The notes beneath the pieces were generated by a model. It saw nothing but the letters and a program-made list of their open reading frames with translations. It did not search any database and was not told where the DNA came from. Source: Bradyrhizobium sp. AZCC 2262 (GTDB lineage: Bacteria > Pseudomonadota > Alphaproteobacteria > Rhizobiales > Xanthobacteraceae). From it: 64,000 nucleotides of DNA. Shown in pieces: positions 26,383 to 35,453 of this stretch. The translations under genes were made by a program, and so were the position numbers. The stretch spans positions 8,370,001 to 8,434,000 of the forward strand of contig NZ_JAZHRT010000001.1 in the NCBI RefSeq assembly GCF_036924535.1. The letters run 5' to 3'. How positions within the stretch are numbered: the first letter of the stretch is position 1; each line of letters begins with the position of its first letter.

Positions 26383-28250
26383 GCAAACACTCGATTGCAA
26401 CAGTTTCGCTGAGCGGCGCGCTCGATGAAAAGCTGCGGGCGATCGCCGCGGCCGGCTTCGATGCCGTCGAGATTTTTGAGAACGACCTGCTTTCGTTCAG
26501 CGGCAGCCCGCGCGACGTCGGCCAGATGTGCCGGGATCTCGGGCTTTCGATCTGCGCCTTCCAGCCATTCCGCGATTTCGAAGGCATGCCGGAGCCACAG
26601 CGCGCACGTAATTTCGCACGCGCCGAGCGCAAGTTCGATCTGATGCAGGAGTTGCAGACCGATCTGATGCTGATCTGCAGCAATATTTCGCCTGCGTCAC
26701 TCGGTGGCATCGACCGCGCGGCCGCCGATTTCCGCGAACTGGGTGACCGCGCCGCCTCACGTGGCTTGCGCGTTGGCTATGAGGCGCTCGCCTGGGGGCG
26801 TCACGTCAACGACTATCGGGATGCCTGGGAAATCGTGCGGCGCGCCGATCACCAATCGATCGGAATCATTCTCGACAGCTTTCATGCGCTGGCGCCGTCG
26901 TTTCCGACGTTGCCTATACAATCGATCCCGGCCGACAAGATCTTTCTGGTGCAACTGGCTGATGCGCCAAAACTCGGCCTCGATGTGCTGTCCTGGAGCC
27001 GGCATTTCCGCTGCTTCCCGGGGCAGGGCGATTTGCCGGTTGCCGCGTTTATGGAAGCCGTGCTCGCCACCGGCTATGCAGGCCCGATATCGCTGGAGAT
27101 ATTCAACGACCAGTTTCGCGCCGGCTCCGCCGTCCGCACCGCGACCGACGGACTGCGCTCCCTCATTCTGCTTGAGGATGACGTCCGTGGCGCGGCGTCG
27201 GGCGCTGCGGCATCGCCGTTACGGCCGAAGGCGCACAGCCGCGGGGTCGGCTTCATTGAATTTGCCGTCAGCGAGGAGAAGGCTAACGATCTCGCGGCGC
27301 TGTTCGGCCAGCTTGGTTTTCGCAAGACCGGCGCGCATCGCAGCAAGGATGTCGAACGCTGGTCGCAGGGTCATATCGACCTCGTGATCAACTGCGAGCC
27401 GGACGGCTTTGCGCATTCGCATTTCGTCGCGCATGGCCCCGGTGTCTGCGCCATCGCCGTCGATGTGGATGACGCCGGCAGCACCATGGCGCGGGCGGAG
27501 GCGTTGAAGGCGCGAACCTTCTATCAACCCGTCGGGCCGGGCGAACTCGAAATTCCCGCGATCCGCGGCGTCGGCGGCAGCCTGCTGTATTTCCTGGAGG
27601 AGGCCGGCAAGAACTGGGACCTCGATTTCGAGGCGCTGCGCAGCGATGCGGCTACCGATCGGCTCGATGCCGTCGACCACATCTCGCAGTCGATGCCCTA
27701 TGACGAGATGCTGTCATGGCTGTTGTTTTACACCGGCATTCTCGATCTCGAACGCCTGCCGCAGATGGAAATCGCGGATCCGGTTGGCCTCGTGCAGAGC
27801 CAGGCGCTGATCAATGGCAATCAAAGCCTGCGCGTGGTGCTCAACGGCTCGTCGGCGACACGCACGCTGTCGGCGCGATTCATCCACGAATTCTTCGGCT
27901 CCGGCGTGCAGCACGTCGCGTTCTCCTGTCGCGACATCTTCGCCGCGGTCGCCGACATGCGTTCGCGCGGTGCTGACTTCCTGAAGATTCCCGACAATTA
28001 CTACGACGATATCGAAGCCAAATACGGCCTCGACGCCGCGACCATGACAGCCCTTCGCGACAACCAGATCCTCTACGACCGCGAAGGCGAGGGCGAGTTC
28101 TTCCAGGTCTATACCCATGCCTTCGACGAGCGGTTCTTCTTCGAGATCGTCGAGCGTCGTAACTATCACGGTTTCGGCGCCGCCAACGCCGCGATCAGGC
28201 TCGCCGCCCAGACGCGGGAATCGCGGCCACTGACGATGCCGAAGGCGTGA
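26379..28250 (+). CDS. quiC: 3-dehydroshikimate dehydratase-like TIM barrel fused to HPPD-like half
   Basis: The protein has 623 residues. Residues 1-275 form a xylose-isomerase-type TIM barrel (GFDAVEIFENDL, GYEALAWGRHVNDY, GIILDSFHALA, PISLEIFNDQFR), the fold of bacterial 3-dehydroshikimate dehydratases that make protocatechuate. Residues about 285-610 resemble 4-hydroxyphenylpyruvate dioxygenase, with two VOC modules; the metal triad H434 (DHIS), H512 (QHVAF) and E589 (FFEIVER) is retained. The same fusion is known for QuiC1-type dehydratases of quinate/shikimate users. ATG 26379 overlaps the pseudogene end. The neighbours (NAD-type shikimate dehydrogenase, importer, pcaHG) support the dehydratase role. 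Whether the HPPD half is active is unknown. Confidence 0.85.
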   Translation: MSKHSIATVSLSGALDEKLRAIAAAGFDAVEIFENDLLSFSGSPRDVGQMCRDLGLSICAFQPFRDFEGMPEPQRARNFARAERKFDLMQELQTDLMLICSNISPASLGGIDRAAADFRELGDRAASRGLRVGYEALAWGRHVNDYRDAWEIVRRADHQSIGIILDSFHALAPSFPTLPIQSIPADKIFLVQLADAPKLGLDVLSWSRHFRCFPGQGDLPVAAFMEAVLATGYAGPISLEIFNDQFRAGSAVRTATDGLRSLILLEDDVRGAASGAAASPLRPKAHSRGVGFIEFAVSEEKANDLAALFGQLGFRKTGAHRSKDVERWSQGHIDLVINCEPDGFAHSHFVAHGPGVCAIAVDVDDAGSTMARAEALKARTFYQPVGPGELEIPAIRGVGGSLLYFLEEAGKNWDLDFEALRSDAATDRLDAVDHISQSMPYDEMLSWLLFYTGILDLERLPQMEIADPVGLVQSQALINGNQSLRVVLNGSSATRTLSARFIHEFFGSGVQHVAFSCRDIFAAVADMRSRGADFLKIPDNYYDDIEAKYGLDAATMTALRDNQILYDREGEGEFFQVYTHAFDERFFFEIVERRNYHGFGAANAAIRLAAQTRESRPLTMPKA

Positions 28251-28294
28251 CAATCGGGGATCGAAAACAAAAAGACTGAAAGGGAAGCGGGACG

Positions 28295-30124
28295 ATGTCG
28301 ATCATGAAAGGGAACTGTATTGGTGCGGCATTGCTCCTCGCCGCCTGCGGGTATCTGACACCGGCGTTGGCCGATCCGCTTTCCTGCGATGACGGCATCA
28401 AGACGGCCTTTCGTCCCGACGCCGATACGTCGGTCGTCGCAGTCCGGCTGGTGAAGAAGGGCGAGGAGCTGAAGGCGCCCGACGCATCGCAGCCGGTGAC
28501 AGCGGCAGCCGACCTTTGCCTGGTGAAGCTGCTGGTCGGCCCCGGCGCGACGGCGGAGAAGGATAAGACCGCGCGCTCCTGGTCCGAAGGCATCGGCATC
28601 GAGGTCTGGCTGCCGACGCATGCCAACTGGAACGAGCGCATCCGCAACTATGGCGGCGGCGGATGGGTCGGCGGCGGTCATCGCTATGCCGACAAGATCG
28701 GCAGCAAGGTGCCGGCCATCGTCAATGCCAATATCGGCTATGCGTCGGGCACGACGGACGCGGGCCAACCCTGGTATCAGGATGGCTCATTCGCGTTTCT
28801 GTCCGACGGCAAGGTCAACGTGGAATCGCTTCGTGATTTCTCCGTGCGCGCCATGGTGGAGCAGGCCGTCAAGACCAAGGCGCTGGTCAACCTCTATTAC
28901 GGCAAGGCGCCGAAATATGCCTACTATGACGGCCATTCGCAGGGCGGCCGGCAGGGCATGAAGATCGCCCAGGAATATCCGGAGCTCTACGACGGTTACA
29001 TGATCGCCCAGCCGGCGTTGAGCATCGCGAAATTCGGCACGGCGGGGCTCTATCCGCAGATCGTGATGAAGACCGAACTCGGCTTCACCGCGGCCAACAA
29101 GCCGGAGGCCGCAGTCTTTGCCGCCAAGGTCGCTGCCGCCAACAAGCGCGCCGTTGCCGCCTGCGACAAGGCGGGTCTCGGTTTCCTGCTCGATCCCTTC
29201 ACCTGCGACTACGATCCCGCGCGCGACGCCGACATGCTGTGCGCGGGAGTGGGCGGCGAGGGTGTTACAGGAAATAATGCCGATGCTGCGACCTGCATGA
29301 GCCCGAAGGAGGCCAACGCGCTGAACAGGATCTGGTACGGCGCCACCAGCGACGGAAGTTTCGATGCCGCGCAGAGCGCGGAAGCGCGTTCCGGTAAATC
29401 GCTCGGCAAGAACCAGCTCTGGTGGACGTTCACCAGGAGCACCGCCATCGGCGGCCAGATCACGAATGCCTCATCCCTCGGCGTCGCGCTGGCGCTGCAC
29501 GACGTCAGCTACGCTCCCGACGCCAGCACGGCATCGGGCGATCCGATCACGAACGTCTCGACTGACGTGCGCAACAAATGGCGCGAACTGGATTACGCCG
29601 GGCTCGCCGACGCCGTGAACAAGGGCGTCGCATTGCAGCCGACGCTGTTCAGCGACCTCATTACGGACAAGGCTGACCTTGGGAAGCTGCGCGATCTCGG
29701 CCGCAAGGTCATCGTCTACAGTGGACTTGTCGACGACGCGATCCCGCCTGCCGGCAACATCAATTATCACGAGCGCGTGGCGGCGGCGATGGGCGGCCAT
29801 GCCGAGGTGCAGAAGTTCATGCGGATGTATTTGCTGCCGGGTTCGGCGCACTCTTCGCAGGGCCGGGCCTATACGGTTGGCGGCAACAACGACACTGTGC
29901 CGTTACCAAAACTACCTGGTAACGCCAACCAGACACCGACGCGCGAGCAGGATCAGTTCTTCACCACACTGGTGGATTGGGTCGAGAAGGGCACAGCGCC
30001 TGGTGAAATCATGCTGACGTCGCGCGACAACAGTGTCAGCTACCCCGTCTGCGTCTATCCGCTGCGGACGACGTGGAACGGTAATGGCGATGCGAAGCAG
30101 ACTTCGAGCTATAGCTGCCGGTAG
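28295..30124 (+). CDS. Exported tannase/feruloyl esterase family hydrolase
   Basis: The protein has 609 residues. The signal peptide (residues 1-26, ending PALAD) includes an AACG that might be a lipobox. The alpha/beta-hydrolase core follows the tannase family: GGGGWVGGG near residue 120 and nucleophile S215 in YDGHSQGGRQG, with D480 or D481 (SGLVDDAIPP) and H519 (GSAHSSQG) as likely triad members. The family's CS-D-HC motif is altered: the Cys before Ser is His and the Cys after His is Ser, so the usual linking disulfide is lost. The family cleaves galloyl, feruloyl or chlorogenate-type esters, which fits the aromatic and quinate genes upstream. It starts 44 bases after quiC. Confidence 0.85.
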   Translation: MSIMKGNCIGAALLLAACGYLTPALADPLSCDDGIKTAFRPDADTSVVAVRLVKKGEELKAPDASQPVTAAADLCLVKLLVGPGATAEKDKTARSWSEGIGIEVWLPTHANWNERIRNYGGGGWVGGGHRYADKIGSKVPAIVNANIGYASGTTDAGQPWYQDGSFAFLSDGKVNVESLRDFSVRAMVEQAVKTKALVNLYYGKAPKYAYYDGHSQGGRQGMKIAQEYPELYDGYMIAQPALSIAKFGTAGLYPQIVMKTELGFTAANKPEAAVFAAKVAAANKRAVAACDKAGLGFLLDPFTCDYDPARDADMLCAGVGGEGVTGNNADAATCMSPKEANALNRIWYGATSDGSFDAAQSAEARSGKSLGKNQLWWTFTRSTAIGGQITNASSLGVALALHDVSYAPDASTASGDPITNVSTDVRNKWRELDYAGLADAVNKGVALQPTLFSDLITDKADLGKLRDLGRKVIVYSGLVDDAIPPAGNINYHERVAAAMGGHAEVQKFMRMYLLPGSAHSSQGRAYTVGGNNDTVPLPKLPGNANQTPTREQDQFFTTLVDWVEKGTAPGEIMLTSRDNSVSYPVCVYPLRTTWNGNGDAKQTSSYSCR

Positions 30125-30176
30125 GCCCGCGGGATAGGATCGTGTCGTCGGCGGGAGCGTCAGTACCGGATTGAAC

Positions 30177-31100
30177 ATGATCGAGCCCAAGGAAGCCGCC
30201 ACCAGGGCACGCGAAGTGCTGGGCCTGCTCGGCTTTCTGCTGGTGGCAACCGCTCAGGTTTCCAACATGATCTTGGCGCGTGGCGTTGCGGGAAGCGTAC
30301 CGCCGTTCTCGATCGCGTTCTTTCGCTGGAGCATCGTGGCGCTCGGCCTGCTGCCGGCTGTCGTGATGGCGTTGCGCGAAAAGCCCGGCGCGTTACGCGG
30401 GCAGGGCTTTGGCATAGTGGCGGCCGGTTTCCTCGGCATGTTCGTCTGCGGCGGCCCCGTCTATGTCGCCGGTGTTACGACCTCGGCGATCAATCTGGCG
30501 CTGATCATGGCGCTCGCGCCGCTCGCGGTGCTGCTGTTTTCTTTCATCTCGGGCCAGGAAGCCATCCATCGAAACCAGATCATCGGCATGCTGCTCTCGC
30601 TGGCGGGCGCCGCGTTGATCATAAGTAAGGGACAAGCCGCCGTCGGGTCAGGCGTGGCGATCGGAGACCTGCTCGCACTGTTCGCGATGGTGGGTTGGGC
30701 TGGCTACACCTTGCTGCAGAATCGTGTGGGCAGCGGCGTGAGCTTTCTGGCGCGGATCGGCCTTTTCGCGGCGGCAGGTGCAATGTTCTCGCTGCCCTTC
30801 GCCATCCACGAAATGTGGTCCGCACCATCAGCCGCCTTCAGCGGGCGTGCGGCGCTGGTCTATCTGTTCGCGGGATTGGTCCCCGGCCTTTTCGCCTATT
30901 CGGCCTATGCCTATCTCGGCGCGAAGTTCGGCGCGGTGTCGACTTCGCTCAGCCTCTATCTTGGGCCGATCGTCAGCGCCGTGCTCTCGATCCTGTTTCT
31001 TCACGAGGCGCCGACCGTGATCCATCTGATCGGCGGCGCGCTGTCGCTCGGCGGCATGTGGTTGAGCCTGCAGGCCAAGCAGGGCAAGTCGCCCCCATAA
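30177..31100 (+). CDS. EamA/DMT family transporter
   Basis: The protein has 307 residues from ATG 30177; TTG 30171 is the only longer start. There are ten hydrophobic segments in two five-helix halves, as in EamA transporters, with AFFRWSIVALGLLPA early and FSAYAYLGAKFGAVSTSLSLYLGPIVSAVLSILFLHE late. It is probably an exporter of a small metabolite in the inner membrane. It lies 52 bases after the esterase, so it may be the last gene of the catabolic cluster; the substrate is unknown. Confidence 0.87.
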   Translation: MIEPKEAATRAREVLGLLGFLLVATAQVSNMILARGVAGSVPPFSIAFFRWSIVALGLLPAVVMALREKPGALRGQGFGIVAAGFLGMFVCGGPVYVAGVTTSAINLALIMALAPLAVLLFSFISGQEAIHRNQIIGMLLSLAGAALIISKGQAAVGSGVAIGDLLALFAMVGWAGYTLLQNRVGSGVSFLARIGLFAAAGAMFSLPFAIHEMWSAPSAAFSGRAALVYLFAGLVPGLFAYSAYAYLGAKFGAVSTSLSLYLGPIVSAVLSILFLHEAPTVIHLIGGALSLGGMWLSLQAKQGKSPP

Positions 31101-31241
31101 CGCGACATCGGCTGCCTTATCCGGAAATCTACCAAGGCGTCTTCGCGCTCGATGCGCGCATCGCCAACTTCACCTGAGGCGTCGCTCTTCTTTCGGGCCG
31201 TTCCGCGTCGCCCGGCGTGTGACCGGGGCCGTCGCATCGAC

Positions 31242-31290
31242 TTGACAATAATAAATCAGTTATATAATGAATTAGTTATATAACTGATCT
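31242..31290 (+). promoter_or_regulatory. Promoter and palindromic operator of the ArsR-type gene
   Basis: TTGACA (31242-31247) and TATAAT (31263-31268) form a promoter with a short 15-base spacer. A perfect 13-base inverted repeat, ATCAGTTATATAA (31255-31267) and TTATATAACTGAT (31276-31288), overlaps the -10 box. AGTTATATAA also occurs as a direct repeat (31258, 31274). A repressor bound here would block RNA polymerase, typical of ArsR autoregulation. Confidence 0.7.
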
Positions 31291-31300
31291 GAGATGTACG

Positions 31301-31624
31301 ATGTCGAACCTCGATGCTTCCTTCTCCGCGCTGGCCGACCCGACACGCCGGGCGATCCTGGCGCGTCTCGCGCTTGGCGAAGCCACCGTCATGGAGCTGG
31401 TCGAGCCGTTCGAAATGACGCAGCCCGCCATTTCCCGCCATCTCAAGGTGCTCGAGGGCGCAGGGCTGATTATCCGCCGCGTCGAAGGCACCAAGCGGCC
31501 GTGCCGGCTGGCGCCGACAGCCGTCAACGAGATCGACCAATGGCTTGCGATGCTGCGGCAAGCCCTGTCCGCGAATTACAACCGGCTCGACGACGTTCTG
31601 GCCGCCATGAAAACCGAAGAGTGA
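31301..31624 (+). CDS. ArsR family transcriptional regulator
   Basis: This 107-residue winged-helix repressor (LADPTRRAILARLALGEATVMELVEPF, then QPAISRHLKVLEGAGLI) lacks the Cys pair of metal-sensing ArsR/SmtB proteins. It belongs to the group usually paired with an SRPBCC (AHSA1-like) protein, encoded next. The start at ATG 31301 lies 12 bases past a perfect palindrome at 31255-31288, so self-repression is likely. The signal sensed is unknown. Confidence 0.92.
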   Translation: MSNLDASFSALADPTRRAILARLALGEATVMELVEPFEMTQPAISRHLKVLEGAGLIIRRVEGTKRPCRLAPTAVNEIDQWLAMLRQALSANYNRLDDVLAAMKTEE

Positions 31625-31636
31625 AAGGCAAACCCC

Positions 31637-32125
31637 ATGAGCAAGATGACGCTGAAGACCGAAGGCGACCGCCATGTCGTTATTACCAGGCACTTCGCCG
31701 CCGCGCCGGAAGCAGTGTATCGCGCACACACCGAGCCGGCGCTGATCCAGAAGTGGCTGCTCGGTCCGGACGGTTGGACGATGCCGGTTTGCATCAACGA
31801 GGCGCGACCAGGCGGCAAGATCCGCTACGAGTGGACGAACAGCGAAGGCGCCGGATTTTATGTGACGGGCGAGTATCTCGAACTGGTGCCCTTCAGCCGG
31901 CTCGTTCATGTCGAGCGGATGCACATGCCCGATGCGACGCCGGACAACCACGTCGAAACGACCTTCGCGCCTGATGGGACCGGTACATTGATGACCATGC
32001 GGATGACCTTGCCCGATGCCGCGACGCGGGCCGCCATGCTGTCGACCGGCATGGAGCACGGAATGGAAGCAAGCTACGTCCGGCTCGAGACGACACTCAA
32101 ATCATCCCCGGCGCTCAACCACTGA
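31637..32125 (+). CDS. SRPBCC (AHSA1-like) family protein
   Basis: This 162-residue helix-grip protein has the activator-of-Hsp90 homology 1-like pattern: ITRHFAAAPEAVYRAHTEPALIQKWLLGPDGWTMP, GGKIRYEW, then HVETTFAPDGTGTLMTMRM, and a C-terminal helix near GMEHGMEASYVRLE. The fold binds hydrophobic ligands in a central cavity. It is the usual partner of the preceding ArsR-type repressor, 12 bases upstream, and is likely in the same transcript. The ligand is unknown. Confidence 0.92.
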   Translation: MSKMTLKTEGDRHVVITRHFAAAPEAVYRAHTEPALIQKWLLGPDGWTMPVCINEARPGGKIRYEWTNSEGAGFYVTGEYLELVPFSRLVHVERMHMPDATPDNHVETTFAPDGTGTLMTMRMTLPDAATRAAMLSTGMEHGMEASYVRLETTLKSSPALNH

Positions 32126-32207
32126 AGCATGTGCCGCGCCACGTCGGCTGGATGAAATGAGCGAAGAAGCTCACTTCTGCGAACATATCTAAATCTGGAG
32201 AGTAGCC

Positions 32208-32675
32208 GTGATCGAACCGTTTCGTATCGTTCAAACCAAACCACAGCTCACGGCATTGATTCCGATCACGGTTCCGCGCGAAGACATTCGCAAGGTCATG
32301 GGGCCCGGCCTGGCCGAATTGAAGGCGGCCATCGCCGCGCAGAACGTTGCGGTCACCGGCCCGTGGTTCACCCACCATGTTCGCAATCCCGGCGAGGTCT
32401 TCGATTTCGAGATATGCCTGCCGGTCGCCACGCCCGTTGCGCCGGTAAATCGCGTGAAACCGGGGCAGTGGTCCGCGATGAATATCGTCCAGACCACCTA
32501 TCACGGCGGCTACGAAGGGCTCGGCGGTGCGTGGGGCGAATTCATCGGCATGATCAAGGCCGCGGGACACAGAACCGTGGACGGCCTCTATGAATCCTAT
32601 GCGGTCGGCCCGGAGCAGAGCGCTGATCCACACGCCTGGCGGACGGTGCTCAGCAAGGAACTGGTGGAGGGTTAG
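32208..32675 (+). CDS. GyrI-like small-molecule-binding domain protein
   Basis: This 155-residue protein resembles the GyrI-like/AraC effector-binding domain: an N-terminal strand FRIVQTKPQLTALIPITVPREDI, a VTGPWFTHH stretch, a central CLPVATPVAP motif and YHGGYEGLGGAWGEFIGMIKAAG near the middle. Such stand-alone domains bind cationic or hydrophobic small molecules and are often found next to SRPBCC genes. It follows the SRPBCC gene by 82 bases and is likely co-regulated. Function is inferred from the fold only. Confidence 0.82.
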   Translation: MIEPFRIVQTKPQLTALIPITVPREDIRKVMGPGLAELKAAIAAQNVAVTGPWFTHHVRNPGEVFDFEICLPVATPVAPVNRVKPGQWSAMNIVQTTYHGGYEGLGGAWGEFIGMIKAAGHRTVDGLYESYAVGPEQSADPHAWRTVLSKELVEG

Positions 32676-32719
32676 GATTAGCCAGTCTCGAGGCGGAGAA
32701 AATTCGCGGCGAGAAAATC

Positions 32720-34276
32720 CTACTCGATCACCGCATGGTCAGGCGCGGCCGACTGGGCGCGCAGGGCGACCTTGGTCGAGCCGATCATGATGGCAAGCGG
32801 GATCGCGCAAGCCGTGAAGATCATCACCATCTGGTAGTCGTGCGAGAATGCAATGATCTGGGCCTGTACCTTGACCATCACGTCCGCCATGGCGCGGCCC
32901 GTGTCGGTGGTGAGATCGATCATGCCGCGCACGTTTGGCATTTGAAGCGCGTGATTGAACGGGTTGATATGCTCCGACAGCACTGCGTAGGTGTAGCGCG
33001 AACCTTGCGTCAGTTGCGCGATGACGAGCGAGATCCCGATGGAGCTGGCGACATTGCGCATCAAGGTCAGCATCGAGGTGCCATCGGTGCGCAGATGATT
33101 GGGCAAGGTCAAAAACGCCACGGTGGAGAGCGGCACGAACACCAGTCCGAAGCCAAAGCCCTGGACAACGCTAATGACCACGATTTCGGTCGCGCCGGTC
33201 TGGTCGGTCCAGCCGGTCATGTAGAACAGCGAAGCTGCGGTCAGGCTGAGGCCGGAGATGATCAGCGTCCGCGCCTCGATGTAGCGCATGATGCGACCGA
33301 CGAGCATCATCGCCACAAACGTGCCGCAGCCGCGGCTCGCCAGCAGAAGCCCGGCGGTGATGATGGGATAGCCGATCACGTTCTGCAGGAACGGCGAGGA
33401 CAGCGCCATCGTCGAGAACAGCACCAGCCCCATCACGGCCATGAATACACAGCCGCTGACGAAATTCCTGTCCTTGAACAAGGCGAACTGGATGAAGGGC
33501 CGGTCGGTCGTCAAAGAGTGCGCGAGGAAATAGTAGAAACCGATACCGGCGATGATGAACTCGGCGATGATCTCGTTGGATTCCAGCCAGCCGAGTTGCT
33601 CGCCGCGGTCGAGAGCAAGCTGCAGCGCGCCGATCGCGATCGCCAGCGCGGTGAAGCCGAACCAGTCGAAGCGCAGCGCGACGTCCTTCCTGGTCTCGTC
33701 CATGAAGATCACGAGGCCGAGCACGGTGATGATGCCGAACGGCAAATTGACGAAGAACACCCAGTGCCAGGAATAGGTCTCGGTCAGCCAGGCGCCGAGC
33801 GACGGGCCCATGATCGGCCCCATCATCACGCCCATGCCCCAGATCGCCATCGCTTTCGCGCGCTCATGCAGCGCATAGGAGTCGAGCATGACCGCTTGCG
33901 ACAGCGGCACCAGCGCCGCGCCGAACACGCCCTGCAGCAAACGAAACAGCACCATCTGGCCGATGTCCTGCGCCAGCCCGCACATCACCGAGGCGATGGT
34001 GAAGCCGGCCGAGCAGATGATGAAGATGCGCTTGCGGCCAAAGCGGTTGGCGATCCACCCGACCGGCGCCGTCATGATCGCGGCGGCGACGATATAGGAG
34101 GTCAGCACCCAGTTGATCTGGTCCTGCGACGCCGACAGCGTGCCCTGCATGTAGGGCAGTGCGACGTTGGCGATCGTCGTGTCGAGCGCCTGCATGATCG
34201 TCGCCGTCATGGCGCAGATCGTCACCATGTTCCGGCGCAGGCCGGGAACAGCAGCCGATGGTGCGCCCGTCGTCAT
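32720..34276 (-). CDS. DHA2 family multidrug efflux MFS transporter, EmrB type
   Basis: This 518-residue transporter has about 14 hydrophobic segments, typical of the EmrB/QacA (DHA2) group. Motifs: MQALDTTIANVALPYMQGTLSAS in helix 1, the loop-2 signature WIANRFGRKRIF and motif C GPIMGPSLGAWL. It works with the EmrA-type adaptor encoded 4 bases upstream and probably an outer-membrane TolC to expel hydrophobic drugs or weak acids. The MarR gene at the operon start probably controls it. Confidence 0.94.
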   Translation of the reverse strand: MTTGAPSAAVPGLRRNMVTICAMTATIMQALDTTIANVALPYMQGTLSASQDQINWVLTSYIVAAAIMTAPVGWIANRFGRKRIFIICSAGFTIASVMCGLAQDIGQMVLFRLLQGVFGAALVPLSQAVMLDSYALHERAKAMAIWGMGVMMGPIMGPSLGAWLTETYSWHWVFFVNLPFGIITVLGLVIFMDETRKDVALRFDWFGFTALAIAIGALQLALDRGEQLGWLESNEIIAEFIIAGIGFYYFLAHSLTTDRPFIQFALFKDRNFVSGCVFMAVMGLVLFSTMALSSPFLQNVIGYPIITAGLLLASRGCGTFVAMMLVGRIMRYIEARTLIISGLSLTAASLFYMTGWTDQTGATEIVVISVVQGFGFGLVFVPLSTVAFLTLPNHLRTDGTSMLTLMRNVASSIGISLVIAQLTQGSRYTYAVLSEHINPFNHALQMPNVRGMIDLTTDTGRAMADVMVKVQAQIIAFSHDYQMVMIFTACAIPLAIMIGSTKVALRAQSAAPDHAVIE

Positions 34277-34280
34277 CGCG

Positions 34281-35453
34281 TTATTCGTGGTCCTGGTTCG
34301 CTACCGCCGGCGACATGCCGAGCAAGGCCGGCAGCGAGCGGCGATGGTTGGTGTCGATCGTGGCGTAGACGCTCATGCCGGCCTTCAGCTTGCGAACAAA
34401 CTTGTCGTTCTGGTCGAAATAGATTCGCACCGGGACGCGCTGCACTACCTTGACGAAATTGCCCGACGCATTCTGCGGCGGCAGGATCGCGAATTGCGCG
34501 CCGGTGCCGGGCGAGAGCGACCCGACCGTGCCCTTGAACACATGATTGGGGAAGGCATCGACCTCGATCGTAACGGTCTGCCCGACCGTGACATAGGTGA
34601 AATCAGACTCTTTCGGGTTGGCGTCGACCCACGGGTTCGAGGTGTCGATGATGCTGAACACCGGTGCACCCGCCATCACGAAACGGCCGAGCTGGATCTG
34701 TTCGACCTGCGTGGCGATGCCGGCCATCGGCGCGCGCATCACGGTGTGGTCGAGGTTGCGCTGGGCCTGGTCGAGCGCCGCCTTGGCCTGGGCATAGGGC
34801 GGGAATTCGGCGAGCGGCAGATCGGGATTGCCGAGCAGTTGCGCCTTGGCGGTGGCGATCTTCTGTTGCAGCAACTGGTATTGCGCACTCGCGGTGACGA
34901 GCGCGGTGGAAGCATTGTCGAGGTCGAGCTGCGAGCCGAAATTGTTCTTCACCAGCGCCGACTTGCGGTCGACGTCGCGCTTCTTCAGGTCCATGCCCTG
35001 CTGCGAAAGATCGCTCATCTGGCCGTAGATCCGAAGGTCGGCGATCAGATTGTCATAGGTGACGTTGGCCTGCGCGAGGCTGGCCTTGGCCTGCGCCACG
35101 GCGAGGCGGAACGGGACCGGATCGATCTCGAACAGCACGTCGCCGGGAGCAACCTGCTGACCTTCCTTCACCACGACCTTCTCGATCTTGCCGGAGATGT
35201 CGGGCGTGATCAGGACTTTCTGCGCGCCGACATAGGCGTCGTCGGTGGTCACGTAGCGGCCGCCATTGAGATAGAACGTGACGCCGGCCACCAGCGCGAC
35301 CAGCGGCAACACCACCAGCAGCAGGAATCGGCGGTAGCGGCGCATGCCGGCCATCAGGCGGCGGCGCGGCTCGGCCGCGAGTTTCGGCCGCGACTCCGGA
35401 GATGCGGGATTGCCCTTCTGTTCGGGCGGAAATTTGAGCACGGGATCAGCCAT
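34281..35453 (-). CDS. HlyD family efflux adaptor, EmrA type
   Basis: This 390-residue protein has one N-terminal membrane anchor (about residues 42-65), then the lipoyl halves (KIEKVVVKEGQQVAPGDVLFEID), a coiled-coil hairpin rich in Ala, Gln and Leu (about 105-215), and a beta-barrel region (NPWVDANPKESDFTYVTVGQ). It bridges the inner-membrane EmrB-type pump and an outer-membrane channel. Its start overlaps the MarR gene end by 8 bases and its stop precedes emrB by 4, a compact operon. Confidence 0.94.
   Translation of the reverse strand: MADPVLKFPPEQKGNPASPESRPKLAAEPRRRLMAGMRRYRRFLLLVVLPLVALVAGVTFYLNGGRYVTTDDAYVGAQKVLITPDISGKIEKVVVKEGQQVAPGDVLFEIDPVPFRLAVAQAKASLAQANVTYDNLIADLRIYGQMSDLSQQGMDLKKRDVDRKSALVKNNFGSQLDLDNASTALVTASAQYQLLQQKIATAKAQLLGNPDLPLAEFPPYAQAKAALDQAQRNLDHTVMRAPMAGIATQVEQIQLGRFVMAGAPVFSIIDTSNPWVDANPKESDFTYVTVGQTVTIEVDAFPNHVFKGTVGSLSPGTGAQFAILPPQNASGNFVKVVQRVPVRIYFDQNDKFVRKLKAGMSVYATIDTNHRRSLPALLGMSPAVANQDHE

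Noticed and set aside
32735..34453. Plus-strand open frame (572 codons) opposite the EmrB-type gene
   Set aside because: Its product is a monotonous His/Arg/Asp/Gln-rich sequence typical of the antisense of a membrane protein gene. It has no start signal.
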